Shown here: piece after piece, positions 33,704 to 42,362 of the stretch
Position numbering within the stretch: position 1 is the stretch's first letter
Layout: each line of letters starts with the position of its first letter
The notes under the pieces: generated by a model
Databases searched by the model: none
The model's input: only the letters and a program-made list of their open reading frames with translations
What the model was told of the DNA's origin: nothing
NCBI GenBank assembly: GCA_003480165.1
Contig: QUIQ01000002.1
Span: 62,001-126,000, forward strand
Length of the DNA: 64,000 bases
Origin: Firmicutes bacterium AM41-11
GTDB taxonomy: Bacteria; Bacillota_I; Bacilli_A; Erysipelotrichales; Erysipelotrichaceae
Direction of reading: 5' to 3'
Translations under genes and position numbers: made by a program

Positions 33704-34720
33704 ATGGAAACAATTTTTACTTCATTACATATCTTAGATCTAGATAATGACTGGGTGAAAGAAAAGGAAGTCCCCGCTTCTTTTGCCCCATTTATTTTAG
33801 ATACCTTAGAATATGCCCAGGCCAATGAAAAGAATAAAGCCTATATGGTGCATAACGAGCATACCCAGGTCGTTTCCTGTATTCGCCAAATGGTCCTCGA
33901 ACCAGAAAAATGGCAGGCCTATGCCCAAAGCATTGCCAATAAATGTTTAGAATCCGAAAAACTAGCCCAAGCGAAAATTTATCGCATGGGCTCTGCTATT
34001 AAAAAAGGTAGTTTGGTTCAGACACTAGTAAAAAAAGCGGAAGATGAATACATTTATATGGTCGCAAAAATTGAACATTCGCAATGGTTAGATAGTTCGG
34101 ATTTATCGGAACGAGTGGGCTTTTCCTTAGAAAAGAAATCCTTATGGAAATCAGCGGTCTTCTCTTTGGTTCAAATGGATCAAGAAGTTCTCTTCTCTTC
34201 CATTCAAGGCTATTCAGATACCCAGGCTAAGTATTGGACTGTTTCTTTTTTGGAATTGGATGAAGCTAGAGATGATGCGAAAAATACCTATTCAGTTTTT
34301 AAAGCCGTCGATAATGAATTAAAAAGTGCCATTGAACCAGTCTCCAAAAAAGATTATGTACAGTTATCAAGTGAATTACAGAATTTGATGAATATCCCAC
34401 AAGACTTTCAATATGAACAATGTGTGGATCAAATTTTAGAAAAATACCATCCAAGTGAAGAAGAAGTCGAAAAAGATGTGATGAAAGACTGCTTGATGGC
34501 CTTACCGGAACGCAAGAAATTTGATACCGAATTTAAAGTTGTACCCGAAAGTTTAAACAATCGTCGGACAAAAAAATTCCATTTATCCAAAGGCATTGAA
34601 TTAACCGTTCGTTCTGATGCGGTTGAATATCCAGACAAAATATCCGCGGTAACCATTGATGGGAAAAGAGTGATTCAAATCGTTTGTGACGATGATGAAA
34701 CCTATGAGACATTTCAGTAA
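33704..34720 (+). CDS. Nucleoid-associated protein family (NA37/YejK-like)
   Basis: 338-residue soluble protein. The pattern of an N-terminal strand (ILDLDNDW), a central segment YIYMVAKIEHSQWLD, KYWTVSFLELDEAR and a C-terminal KFHLSKGIELTVRS matches, as I recall, the 37-kDa nucleoid-associated family found in many Firmicutes as a divergent branch. The role in Firmicutes is unknown. ATG 33704 is selected by AAAGGAA; an in-frame ATG 51 bp upstream lacks a ribosome site. Confidence 0.65.
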   Translation: METIFTSLHILDLDNDWVKEKEVPASFAPFILDTLEYAQANEKNKAYMVHNEHTQVVSCIRQMVLEPEKWQAYAQSIANKCLESEKLAQAKIYRMGSAIKKGSLVQTLVKKAEDEYIYMVAKIEHSQWLDSSDLSERVGFSLEKKSLWKSAVFSLVQMDQEVLFSSIQGYSDTQAKYWTVSFLELDEARDDAKNTYSVFKAVDNELKSAIEPVSKKDYVQLSSELQNLMNIPQDFQYEQCVDQILEKYHPSEEEVEKDVMKDCLMALPERKKFDTEFKVVPESLNNRRTKKFHLSKGIELTVRSDAVEYPDKISAVTIDGKRVIQIVCDDDETYETFQ

Positions 34721-34721
34721 A

Positions 34722-34748
34722 AAAGATTGGCTAGGCCAATCTTTTTAA
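34722..34748. terminator. Bidirectional terminator
   Basis: AAAGATTGGC stem with a TAG loop and T tracts on both strands, between two convergent genes. Confidence 0.88.
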
Positions 34749-35362
34749 ATGAGTTCTTTGATTTGCAGCAAACCTTTCTCTTTGATGAGTAGATTTTTAA
34801 AACTTTGTAGATCTTCATAGCGAATAAAGTCATATTCAGCACGACTTAATAAGATGGAAGCTTGTTGGAGCAAGTTTTTATGGCAGACCCATCCTTGCGG
34901 TGTACCGAAGTTTTGATCAACTAGAGTATGAATGGTTTCAGTCTGCATTAAGGGTAGAAAATACTGCTGGATGGTAGTTGTGGCAGGATTAGTAAAGCCA
35001 TCGAGTTCTAAGACGTTTTTATAAATGGGATAGTGGTAGTTGCGCAACATCTGCAACAAAGCCTTACAGTAAAATAAGATGGAAGCACTAAAATCGGCTT
35101 CGGGATCTTCGCTGTAAAACTGTTCTAAATCACAAGCAGCTTCTAAGGCATCAAGTACGCCACCGGGAAGATCTTGGTAGTCTTCTTCTTTAATGCCTAA
35201 GAAGGCATAGAAGTCATCGATCTCTTCTTCTTCGGATTCTTGGGGCTTTTGCATATCGCTCATCATGTTCTGGGCCATATCGTTTAATTTATCTTTTTCT
35301 TCATCACTCATAGAATCCATAATGCGTGAAATGGCAGAAAAATCTATATCACTAAATTTCAT
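34745..35362 (-). CDS. Hypothetical acidic protein
   Basis: 205 residues, no family recognised. The N-terminus is helical and very acidic (MSDEEKDKLNDMAQNMMSD, then ESEEEEIDDFYAFLGI), followed by an all-helical domain with scattered Leu/Tyr (FYCKALLQMLRNYHYPIYKN). No signal peptide or membrane segment. The gene has a GGAGAAA ribosome site and stands between two terminators, so it is probably transcribed alone. Codon use is like that of the neighbours, which supports a real gene. Confidence 0.7.
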   Translation of the reverse strand: MKFSDIDFSAISRIMDSMSDEEKDKLNDMAQNMMSDMQKPQESEEEEIDDFYAFLGIKEEDYQDLPGGVLDALEAACDLEQFYSEDPEADFSASILFYCKALLQMLRNYHYPIYKNVLELDGFTNPATTTIQQYFLPLMQTETIHTLVDQNFGTPQGWVCHKNLLQQASILLSRAEYDFIRYEDLQSFKNLLIKEKGLLQIKELI

Positions 35363-35393
35363 ATGTTTCTCCTTTTTTTAGCGATTATATCAT

Positions 35394-35417
35394 AAAAAAA
35401 ACCAGGTTTCCCTGGTT
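35394..35417 (-). terminator. Terminator of the AGCS symporter gene
   Basis: AACCAGG/CCTGGTT stem; read leftward it ends in a long T run. Confidence 0.85.
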
Positions 35418-36770
35418 TTAAGATTCGGCAGTTTGGAGTTCCTGGACGGGCTTTAAGCCAAAATAAGCTTGGGTTTCGGCAATGACGACTTTGCGTAAAC
35501 CAATCAATCCAATTAAGTTTGGAATAGCCATACATCCGTTGACGATATCGGCAAGGATAAAAATAGAATCCAATGACATAAATGGGCCAATCGCAATGCA
35601 GGCGATAAAGATGATCTTATAAACTTTTACTGCTTTTAAACCTTTTAAATAATACATGCAGCGTTCACCATAATAATTCCATCCAATAATGGTTGTGAAC
35701 GCAAAGAAAACTAAACCAATATTCACAATGTATTTTCCAATAAGCGGAATGAATAAACCGTTTTGGAAGGCATAGGTTGTCATGGCAGCACCGGATAAAT
35801 CAGTCAGATTGGCTTGGGTTAAAAGAATGGCTAAGCCGGTCATCGTACATACGATAATGGTATCGATGAAGGTTCCGGTCATGGAAATCAAACCTTGTTC
35901 AACACAAGAATTGGTTTTAGCAGCAGCAGCGGCAATAGGTGCTGAACCTAAACCACTTTCATTCGAGAAGATTCCCCGGCTAATACCTTTTTGCATCGCA
36001 ATGCCTAAGCCTCCTCCTACGATCGAAGAAGGGACAAAAGCGGTTTTGATGATTTGGGCAAGCACGGAAGGAATTAGCGTTAAGTGGGTTACAAGAATCA
36101 GAACAACGCCGGTAATATATAAGACACACATAAAAGGAATGACTTTTTCCGCTACTGAAGCAATACGAGTAATTCCACCAATGGTGATAAAGGCTACAAT
36201 CAAGGTAAGACCAATAGCGGTTACGATTGGGGGAATATTAAAGCTTAAGGTTAAGGCATCGGAAATGGATTTGACTTGGGTGAAAGTACCAATACCTAAC
36301 AGGGCAACTCCGACACCAAATATCGCAAAGAGTTTTGCGAGAACTTTAGAGTGTAGACCATTTTGTAGATAGTACATAGGGCCTCCAGCCATTTGGCCAT
36401 TTTCATCTTTTACTCGATATTTAATAGCTAATAGACCTTCGGAATATTTAGTGGCAATCCCAAAGAAAGCGGATACCCACATCCAGAACATAGCCCCGGG
36501 ACCACCTGTGGCAATGGCTGTCGCAACGCCGACAATGTTTCCGGTACCAATGGTAGAAGATAAAGCGGTACATAAAGCTTGAAAGCCTGAGACATCGCCT
36601 TCGTGACCATCATCGGTTTTACTTCTAAGAATTAATTGAAAGGCAAGTTTTAAACGGGTGAATTGCAGACCGTGCAAAGAAAGGGTGAAATAGATTCCGG
36701 TTCCTAATAATAATAGGATCAGGGGCAGTCCCCAAACCAGATTATCAATTCGTGTTAAAATTTCTGACAT
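35418..36770 (-). CDS. Sodium:alanine/glycine symporter (AGCS family)
   Basis: 450-residue transporter with about eleven helices. AGCS hallmarks: ALSSTIGTGNIVGVATAIATGGPGAMFWMW in its conserved pieces, GGPMYYLQNGL, and GISRGIFSNESGLGSAPIAAAAAKT split around NESGLGSAPIA. It imports alanine or glycine with sodium. A tandem glycine riboswitch in its leader points to glycine as the main substrate. TAGGAGG precedes the ATG. Confidence 0.95.
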   Translation of the reverse strand: MSEILTRIDNLVWGLPLILLLLGTGIYFTLSLHGLQFTRLKLAFQLILRSKTDDGHEGDVSGFQALCTALSSTIGTGNIVGVATAIATGGPGAMFWMWVSAFFGIATKYSEGLLAIKYRVKDENGQMAGGPMYYLQNGLHSKVLAKLFAIFGVGVALLGIGTFTQVKSISDALTLSFNIPPIVTAIGLTLIVAFITIGGITRIASVAEKVIPFMCVLYITGVVLILVTHLTLIPSVLAQIIKTAFVPSSIVGGGLGIAMQKGISRGIFSNESGLGSAPIAAAAAKTNSCVEQGLISMTGTFIDTIIVCTMTGLAILLTQANLTDLSGAAMTTYAFQNGLFIPLIGKYIVNIGLVFFAFTTIIGWNYYGERCMYYLKGLKAVKVYKIIFIACIAIGPFMSLDSIFILADIVNGCMAIPNLIGLIGLRKVVIAETQAYFGLKPVQELQTAES

Positions 36771-36804
36771 AAAAAAATCCTCCTAAATGGAAGAAGAATG
36801 AAAG

Positions 36805-36955
36805 ATTGATGCCTCTGTCCTTTTGCCTGAGAGTGTTGCTCCTTCGGCGCCAATTTGGTCTCTCCAGAGGTTCGTCCAATAGTGATCGCTTTGACCTGAA
36901 ATAGTTAATTCTTCGGTACACAAATGTGTTTTCTCACTATCTTCATCCGACTTCA
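36805..36955 (-). promoter_or_regulatory. Tandem glycine riboswitch
   Basis: Read leftward, the second aptamer is clear: CTCTGGAGAGACC, GCCGAAGGAGCAA and CAGGCAAAAGGACAGAG (about 36811-36870). Upstream lies a second, more divergent copy with ACCGAAGAA, TTTCAGGTCAAAG and the linker TTGGACGAACC (about 36871-36945). No terminator follows before the AGGAGG at the gene start, so control may be at translation. Confidence 0.93.
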
Positions 36956-36963
36956 ACCTCTTC

Positions 36964-36991
36964 ATTATAATACAGTTTTTTTCTAAATCAA
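36964..36991 (-). promoter_or_regulatory. Promoter of the glycine riboswitch-symporter unit
   Basis: Read leftward: TTGATT (36986-36991), 16-bp spacer, TATAAT (36964-36969). Confidence 0.7.
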
Positions 36992-37066
36992 TGTTTAGTT
37001 AACGTAATCATGTGTTTTAGAGTGGCATACAAAATGGATTTTTTCGCGAATTGGTAAGAAATTAAA

Positions 37067-37094
37067 TTGCCTTTTCAAAAAAAAGGCATAAAAT
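37067..37094 (+). promoter_or_regulatory. Promoter of the antiporter gene
   Basis: TTGCCT, 16-bp spacer, TAAAAT. An inverted repeat GCCTTTT/AAAAGGC lies in the spacer and -35, a possible operator. Confidence 0.5.
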
Positions 37095-37136
37095 ATGGGA
37101 GGTTAAAAAAGCCATAATTTTTTGGAGGCAGAGAGA

Positions 37137-38345
37137 ATGGAAAATTATCGTTATTTATTGGACATTGCACTGATTTTACTAAGTACGAAAGTATTTGGTT
37201 TATTCACGCGCCGTCTAGCCTTGCCAAGTGTTGTAGGTGCTTTAGTGGCAGGGATTATCATGGGACCAGCTGTCCTGGGGATTATTCATTCAAGTTCCTT
37301 GATTCAAGCCTTGTCGGAAATCGGTGTCATTATCTTGATGTTTGAAGCGGGTTTGGATACAAGTATTAGTGATTTGAAAAAAGCCGGACCGAAAGCCTTT
37401 GTGATTGCCACATTAGGTGTTATTGTTCCGTTAATTGTCGGATATTTTATTGGTGGTCTATATAATGTAGGACCAAAAGCCTGGTTAGGTAACTTGTTCT
37501 TAGGGGTTATCTTAACGGCAACCAGTGTCGGTATTACGGTAGAAACGTTAAAAGAAATGAAATGTATGGCAACGGAAAGTGGAAATGCGATTCTAGCCGC
37601 TGCGGTTATCGATGATGTTTTAGGGATTATCTGTTTAACGATTGTCAGTGGAATGGCGGATAGTTCGGTTAAGATTGGCACTGTCTTATTTAAAATCGTT
37701 TTATTCTTTATCTTTGCTTTGATTGCGGGAATGATCTTACATAAAGCCTTTGCGTGGTGGTTTGATCACGATTCTCGTGGTGGTCTACAAAGATATTCCA
37801 TCGTATCTTTCTCTTTTGCCTTGATTATGGCTTATATTGCAGAACAATTCTTTGGGGTAGCCGATATTACTGGTTCTTTTGTGGCTGGTTTGATTATTTC
37901 GGGAACGCGTCAATGTTCGTATGTACAAAAACGGATTGGAACAGTTTCTTATATCTTAATTACACCAATCTTCTTTGCGAGCATTGGTTTGAAGTTAGCT
38001 CCGATTCAATTTACAAGTGAATTGATTATTTTGATGATTATCTTATGTATTGCCGCTGTTATCACAAAAATTGTTGGTTGTGGTCTAGGTGCTATTCTTT
38101 GCCGCTACAGCATGACGCAGTCGATTCGAATTGGTTGTGGTATGATCAGCCGTGGGGAAGTAGCTTTGATTGTTGCCAATAAAGGAATTGCCTTAGGTTT
38201 ATTACCGGATATCTTTGTGACACCAGTTCTATTGTGTGTTGTCTTCACAACCGTTGTAACACCAATCTTGTTGAAAGTTGTCTATAAACACGATGCCAAT
38301 GATCCGGATTTCTTATTGGGTTCCGAATATATCGAGGAAAACTAA
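37137..38345 (+). CDS. Kef-type cation:proton antiporter (CPA2 family)
   Basis: 402-residue membrane protein with about twelve helices. The ion-binding region is intact: FEAGLDTSISDLKKAG (helix 3) and AAVIDDVLGIICLTIVSG (twin-Asp-type motif, about residue 155). It ends soon after the last helix, with no TrkA-N nucleotide domain. It likely exchanges Na+ or K+ for protons. The ATG at 37137 is placed 8 bp after GGAGG; a TTG five codons earlier lies inside the ribosome site. Confidence 0.9.
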   Translation: MENYRYLLDIALILLSTKVFGLFTRRLALPSVVGALVAGIIMGPAVLGIIHSSSLIQALSEIGVIILMFEAGLDTSISDLKKAGPKAFVIATLGVIVPLIVGYFIGGLYNVGPKAWLGNLFLGVILTATSVGITVETLKEMKCMATESGNAILAAAVIDDVLGIICLTIVSGMADSSVKIGTVLFKIVLFFIFALIAGMILHKAFAWWFDHDSRGGLQRYSIVSFSFALIMAYIAEQFFGVADITGSFVAGLIISGTRQCSYVQKRIGTVSYILITPIFFASIGLKLAPIQFTSELIILMIILCIAAVITKIVGCGLGAILCRYSMTQSIRIGCGMISRGEVALIVANKGIALGLLPDIFVTPVLLCVVFTTVVTPILLKVVYKHDANDPDFLLGSEYIEEN

Positions 38346-38347
38346 AA

Positions 38348-38372
38348 AAAGAAATAGGGTTTCCTATTTCTT
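38348..38372 (-). terminator. Terminator of the DUF2130 gene
   Basis: AAAGAAATAGG/CCTATTTCTT stem; read leftward it is followed by a T run. Confidence 0.85.
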
Positions 38373-39623
38373 AAGTTCGGCAAATTTTGCCTGCATTGTC
38401 GGATTGTTTTTCGTAAGCCGTTTGATGGAAAGATCATCGGCTTTTTTATTGGCCAAACGCAGGTTGTTTTCGCTAGATAATAAGGCTTCTTTGGTCTTTT
38501 GCAGGTGAAGAATGGTCTTATCAATTTCATCAATGGCGGTATTAAATTTCTTGCTGGCAAGTTCATAGTTACGCCCGAAAGCCTTTTTAAAGTCATTCAT
38601 GCTTTCTTCAAAGTGGGCAATATCAATATTTTGATTGCGCATATCTTGCAGCTCTTGTTTATACTGCATCGAATTTAAAGCCGCATTGCGCAGAATTGTA
38701 ATCATTGGAATAAAGAACTGGGGCCGAATGACATACATCTTTTCATAGCGATAGCTCTTATCGACAATGCCTGTGTTATAGAGTTCGTTGTCTGGCTCTA
38801 ACATCGAAACTAATACAGCGTATTCGCAATGTTTTTCCAGACGGTCTTTGTTGAGTTCTTTTAAGAAGTCTTCGTTTTTGTGCTTGGTGGCAGTTTGGTC
38901 ATTTTCGTTTTTCATCTCAAACATGATGGAAATGATTTCAATGCCATTCTCATCTAATTCACGATAGATGTAGTCACCTTTTGAACCGGTACGTGCATCG
39001 TTGTCTTTTTCAAAATAGGCATGAGGGAAAGCGGTAGCACGCAATTTATTGAATTCAATTTCACAATGTTGCTCTAAACTTTCTCCAATCATTTTTGTGG
39101 ATTGTTTCAATTTGAAATCTTTATAGTAGGCAATCTGCTCTTCTTTGGTTTGCAGCAAGGTATCGTATTTTTCCTTAAGCGTCGTTTCTTTTAACTGGTA
39201 TTCAATTTGATTTTGCGTAAGGGTGTTTTGTAGCTTGTCACATTGTTTTTCTAACTCTTTAGTCGCATCAGATACTTGCATTTTAGTCTGCATTTCCAAA
39301 GCTTGGACTTGTTGGCGCAGAGCTTGGATTTCCAGATCTTTTTGCGATAACTGCTTTTGATAGTTGTTTTCACATTCGCTTTTCGTTAGCTTCGTTGCAC
39401 TGGATAATTGATCTTGTAAGGACTGAATGGTTTGTTCTTTTTGGTGCAAGGTAGCTTGAAAGCTTTGTTCCAATTCATTTTTTAACAATTGATTGGAAGT
39501 GGCTTCGCGTTCTTTTAATTCTTTTTCAAATTCCGTATTTTTTACTTGTTTCAATAATTCATAGTAGTGGGATTCATCAATTTGGAAGATGGTTCCACAG
39601 TTGGGACATTTTATTTCGTTCAT
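38364..39623 (-). CDS. DUF2130 domain protein
   Basis: 419 residues. It begins with a zinc-ribbon-like half motif [11 protein letters not shown] (residues 5-15), then a long coiled coil rich in Lys/Glu/Gln (about residues 30-170), then the DUF2130 domain ([46 protein letters not shown]) whose Glu/Lys pattern recalls a PD-(D/E)XK nuclease fold. Function is not established. Its ribosome-site region is duplicated (see 39626-39657). Confidence 0.88.
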   Translation of the reverse strand: MNEIKCPNCGTIFQIDESHYYELLKQVKNTEFEKELKEREATSNQLLKNELEQSFQATLHQKEQTIQSLQDQLSSATKLTKSECENNYQKQLSQKDLEIQALRQQVQALEMQTKMQVSDATKELEKQCDKLQNTLTQNQIEYQLKETTLKEKYDTLLQTKEEQIAYYKDFKLKQSTKMIGESLEQHCEIEFNKLRATAFPHAYFEKDNDARTGSKGDYIYRELDENGIEIISIMFEMKNENDQTATKHKNEDFLKELNKDRLEKHCEYAVLVSMLEPDNELYNTGIVDKSYRYEKMYVIRPQFFIPMITILRNAALNSMQYKQELQDMRNQNIDIAHFEESMNDFKKAFGRNYELASKKFNTAIDEIDKTILHLQKTKEALLSSENNLRLANKKADDLSIKRLTKNNPTMQAKFAELKK

Positions 39624-39625
39624 AA

Positions 39626-39657
39626 TTTTCTCCTAATAATCTTTTCTCCTAATAATC
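39626..39657. repeat. Perfect 16-bp tandem duplication carrying the ribosome site
   Basis: TTTTCTCCTAATAATC occurs twice without a gap. On the minus strand each copy supplies an AGGAGAAAA Shine-Dalgarno for the DUF2130 gene. Confidence 0.9.
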
Positions 39658-39672
39658 TTAGTATAGTACGGC

Positions 39673-39701
39673 TTGGATATTTAAACTAATCATAGTAGAA
39701 T
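39673..39701 (+). promoter_or_regulatory. Promoter of the surface protein gene
   Basis: TTGGAT, 17-bp spacer, TAGAAT, 25 bp before the ATG. Confidence 0.6.
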
Positions 39702-39725
39702 AAGGGTATCAGAAAGAGGCTTATT

Positions 39726-41192
39726 ATGAAAAGATTATTGAAATTGGGGGTAGCGGCTTTCACAGCATTAAGCATGGTGGGAACACCAATGACTACATTT
39801 GCGGAAAGTAACGATCCTGAAAAAGAAGAATTAACCGAACATTATTGGTATGACAACGAAAATCAAAAAGTTTATACCTTTAGTGAAGATGGACAATGGC
39901 AAGCGTATGATGCCAGTGGTGATGCGATCCAAATGGAATTAGCTGATGAGAAGACACCATCTGATACGGTATTGAATTCCGAACCGGAAACTGGTGAGTA
40001 CACTTGGCAAGATTCCCATTTAACGATTCAACCAGCAGCTGATGCCGATGCGGATGCCAAAGCTACGGAATTAGATATGGTTGATTATGAAATCAATAAA
40101 GATCAAATTACGGATGAAAATGTGAAAACAGCCATCCAAGATTACCAAGGTGACTATGTATTAGTGGATACAGAAAATCTTGATCAAAATGATCCCGCAA
40201 ACTACATGGTAGAAATGGATTCAATTGATAAGGATAGTAGTGAAGAAGCGGTAAAGGACGATTCCAATACCGATGATTCAGCAACAACCGATGATCAAGA
40301 AGCTACAAAAGATGATGCGACTACAGATGATTCGGCAACGACAGATGACACCAAAGATGATGCAACAGTTGATACCGATAAAACCGATGATTCTGCTACA
40401 ACAGACGATCAACAAGCTACAAAAGATGATTCAACAACCGACAGTACAGATACAGACGCTGATTCTAACAAGATTTTAACTTCTTCTTTAAAAGCCGATG
40501 ATGAAGTTTATATTGCAGGAAATGTCTTCCATGAAGATGAAGATTGTGCCGGTGATGATGCTCAAGAAATGAGTGTAAAAGAAGCTGTTAAACAAGGCTA
40601 TACACCTTGCGATAAAGAATTTACTGCCGATGGATTCTCTTTTGATACCGGTGCTGGAGAAAAAAGTGATGTTACTATCAACAACAATAATGTGAATGTC
40701 AATGTTGAAATCAATGTGCAAAATAATGTATTAGTTGTCAATGATGCCAATGGTTCTGGTGAAGTTGGTACGGATGAAGATGCCGTTAGCGTCAATGGAA
40801 AGATCGTTTGGAAGGACAACAATAATGAATACAAAGTTCGGCCTACAAAAGTAACGGTTATTTTATATCGCAACGATCAACAATATAAAGCTATTGATGT
40901 GACTGGTGATGCGACAAAAGATACTTGGACATTTGGCTTCAATCAATTAGCGAAAGCCGATGAAAACGGTAACGCATACAAGTATACAATCAAAGAAAAA
41001 GCCCTAGCTTATTACCGTGGTGATTTAGATGGCTATGTTCTAACGAATACGTATGTTGGTCAAACACCAGAAAAATCGAGTGGATCACATACCGGTTCAA
41101 AAACGAACATGGGATTATATGTAGGTGTTGGAGCTGCTGCGGTAGCGGCAATCATACTTATCGTTGTTTTGAATAAAAAGAAACAAAACTAA
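39726..41192 (+). CDS. Membrane-anchored surface protein with Cna-B domain
   Basis: 488 residues. A signal peptide (LGVAAFTALSMVGTPMTTFA) is followed by an acidic domain, then Asp/Thr-rich low-complexity repeats around DDSATTDD (about 176-248). Residues 258-298 carry H-x4-C...GYTPC, which resembles the small Ada/thermonuclease-type metal-binding module. Residues 354-445 are a Cna-B fold (VSVNGKIVWKDNNN, YKYTIKEK, YVLTNTY). A C-terminal helix and KKKQN tail follow, but no LPXTG motif, so anchoring is by the helix. Partner and ligand unknown. Confidence 0.85.
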   Translation: MKRLLKLGVAAFTALSMVGTPMTTFAESNDPEKEELTEHYWYDNENQKVYTFSEDGQWQAYDASGDAIQMELADEKTPSDTVLNSEPETGEYTWQDSHLTIQPAADADADAKATELDMVDYEINKDQITDENVKTAIQDYQGDYVLVDTENLDQNDPANYMVEMDSIDKDSSEEAVKDDSNTDDSATTDDQEATKDDATTDDSATTDDTKDDATVDTDKTDDSATTDDQQATKDDSTTDSTDTDADSNKILTSSLKADDEVYIAGNVFHEDEDCAGDDAQEMSVKEAVKQGYTPCDKEFTADGFSFDTGAGEKSDVTINNNNVNVNVEINVQNNVLVVNDANGSGEVGTDEDAVSVNGKIVWKDNNNEYKVRPTKVTVILYRNDQQYKAIDVTGDATKDTWTFGFNQLAKADENGNAYKYTIKEKALAYYRGDLDGYVLTNTYVGQTPEKSSGSHTGSKTNMGLYVGVGAAAVAAIILIVVLNKKKQN

Positions 41193-41205
41193 TGCGTTTT
41201 AGGTA

Positions 41206-41230
41206 AGAGCTCCCTTGGGAGCTCTTTTTT
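41206..41230 (+). terminator. Terminator of the surface protein gene
   Basis: AGAGCTCCC/GGGAGCTCT stem with TT loop and six Ts; it lies directly before the next gene's ribosome site. Confidence 0.92.
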
Positions 41231-41244
41231 AGAGGATGGGCAAA

Positions 41245-42324
41245 ATGAAGAAAAAGAAGCGAAAGACAAGAAGACGGTACGGAATTCTATTATTGGTCAT
41301 TGTCCTGGTGGCAGGACTCTTTTTTGTGACTTGGAATGCCAAACAAATCGTATTTGCGAAATCCAATGTCGTTGAGTATGGTTCAGATACGCAGGCAATG
41401 GATTTGGTGAAATCGGTATCTGGGGGAACGATTGTCAACAATCCCCAACTAGATACAACCGAAGTAGGAGAAAAACGGATCATCTATAAGGTTAAGGGAT
41501 GGTTTTTAACTAAGACCATTCATCATGATATAACCGTAAAAGATCGGAAAAATCCGGTGATTAAATTTCAAGATAAAAAGGTATCCATTGCCAAAGGGGA
41601 AGACTATGCCCTTTATGACAATGTGAAATCAGTGAATGATTATGGGTATGGGGCTTTGGATTATCTATCCCAAAAGAAACCAGATCGGGGGACCTATACG
41701 ATTCAATCCAATGCCAATAAGCACAAAAAAGGCAGCTATAAAGTAACGGTTTATGCCAAAGATATGAATGGCAATACGGCTAAGAACAGCTATATCTTAA
41801 AGGTTCGTGCCAAAAGTGTAGCTGATGAAGAAAAAGATGATGCGGATGTAACAATTAAAAAAGGTCAAGTCTTGGTAAACTTAGATAATCCTTTGGATGA
41901 TACCTATAAGTCGGAAGATGCCAAAAAAGCCAAAAAAGCCTTGGCTTCGCTGCAAGAAGCGGCCAGTGATGAAGGCTATGACCTCTCTTTACTATCGGGT
42001 TATCGCTCCTATAAAGAACAAGAAGGCTTGCAACAAGACCAGGATCCATTTAGTGTGCCAGGTTATTCGGAACATCAGACGGGTTTAGCCTTTGATGTTG
42101 GTCAAAGTGATGAGAGCTTTGACGAAAGTGAAGCGGGTCAATGGTTAGCCCAGAACTGTGCTTCGTTTGGTTTTATCATCCGCTATCCGGCCGATAAAGT
42201 GGAAATCACCCAACATAGCTATGCCCCTTGGCATATTCGTTATGTCGGAAAAGCCGCTGCGCAAGCCATGGAAAAGAAAAATCAGTGTTTAGAAGAATAT
42301 CTCGGTGTTTCTACCAATGAATAA
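41245..42324 (+). CDS. D-alanyl-D-alanine carboxypeptidase (VanY/M15B) with Ig-like stalk
   Basis: 359 residues. A basic start and one transmembrane segment (YGILLLVIVLVAGLFFVTW) anchor it. Two Ig-like segments of DUF5011 style follow (about 50-200; KGSYKVTVYAKDMNGNTAKN). The C-terminal zinc peptidase has SGYRSYKEQ, the ligands His/Asp in PGYSEHQTGLAFDVG and the last His in PWHIRYVG. It trims D-Ala from peptidoglycan stems. The loop between SGYRSY and PGYSEH is shorter than usual. ATG 41245 is preferred; the ATG at 41236 abuts the GAGG box. Confidence 0.88.
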   Translation: MKKKKRKTRRRYGILLLVIVLVAGLFFVTWNAKQIVFAKSNVVEYGSDTQAMDLVKSVSGGTIVNNPQLDTTEVGEKRIIYKVKGWFLTKTIHHDITVKDRKNPVIKFQDKKVSIAKGEDYALYDNVKSVNDYGYGALDYLSQKKPDRGTYTIQSNANKHKKGSYKVTVYAKDMNGNTAKNSYILKVRAKSVADEEKDDADVTIKKGQVLVNLDNPLDDTYKSEDAKKAKKALASLQEAASDEGYDLSLLSGYRSYKEQEGLQQDQDPFSVPGYSEHQTGLAFDVGQSDESFDESEAGQWLAQNCASFGFIIRYPADKVEITQHSYAPWHIRYVGKAAAQAMEKKNQCLEEYLGVSTNE

Positions 42325-42362
42325 GATGCTTTTGTGTTATGATGGGTTAAAGAAAATGAGTG

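Noticed and set aside
35782..36372. 196-codon frame antisense to the AGCS symporter
   Set aside because: Composition is a shadow of the hydrophobic gene on the other strand.
40255..40480. Rightward frame rich in Met/Gln/Lys
   Set aside because: An out-of-frame reading of the Asp/Thr repeats of the surface protein.
41080..41192. LPXTG sorting signal
   Set aside because: HTGSKTNMG precedes the helix, but no LPXTG-like pentapeptide is present.
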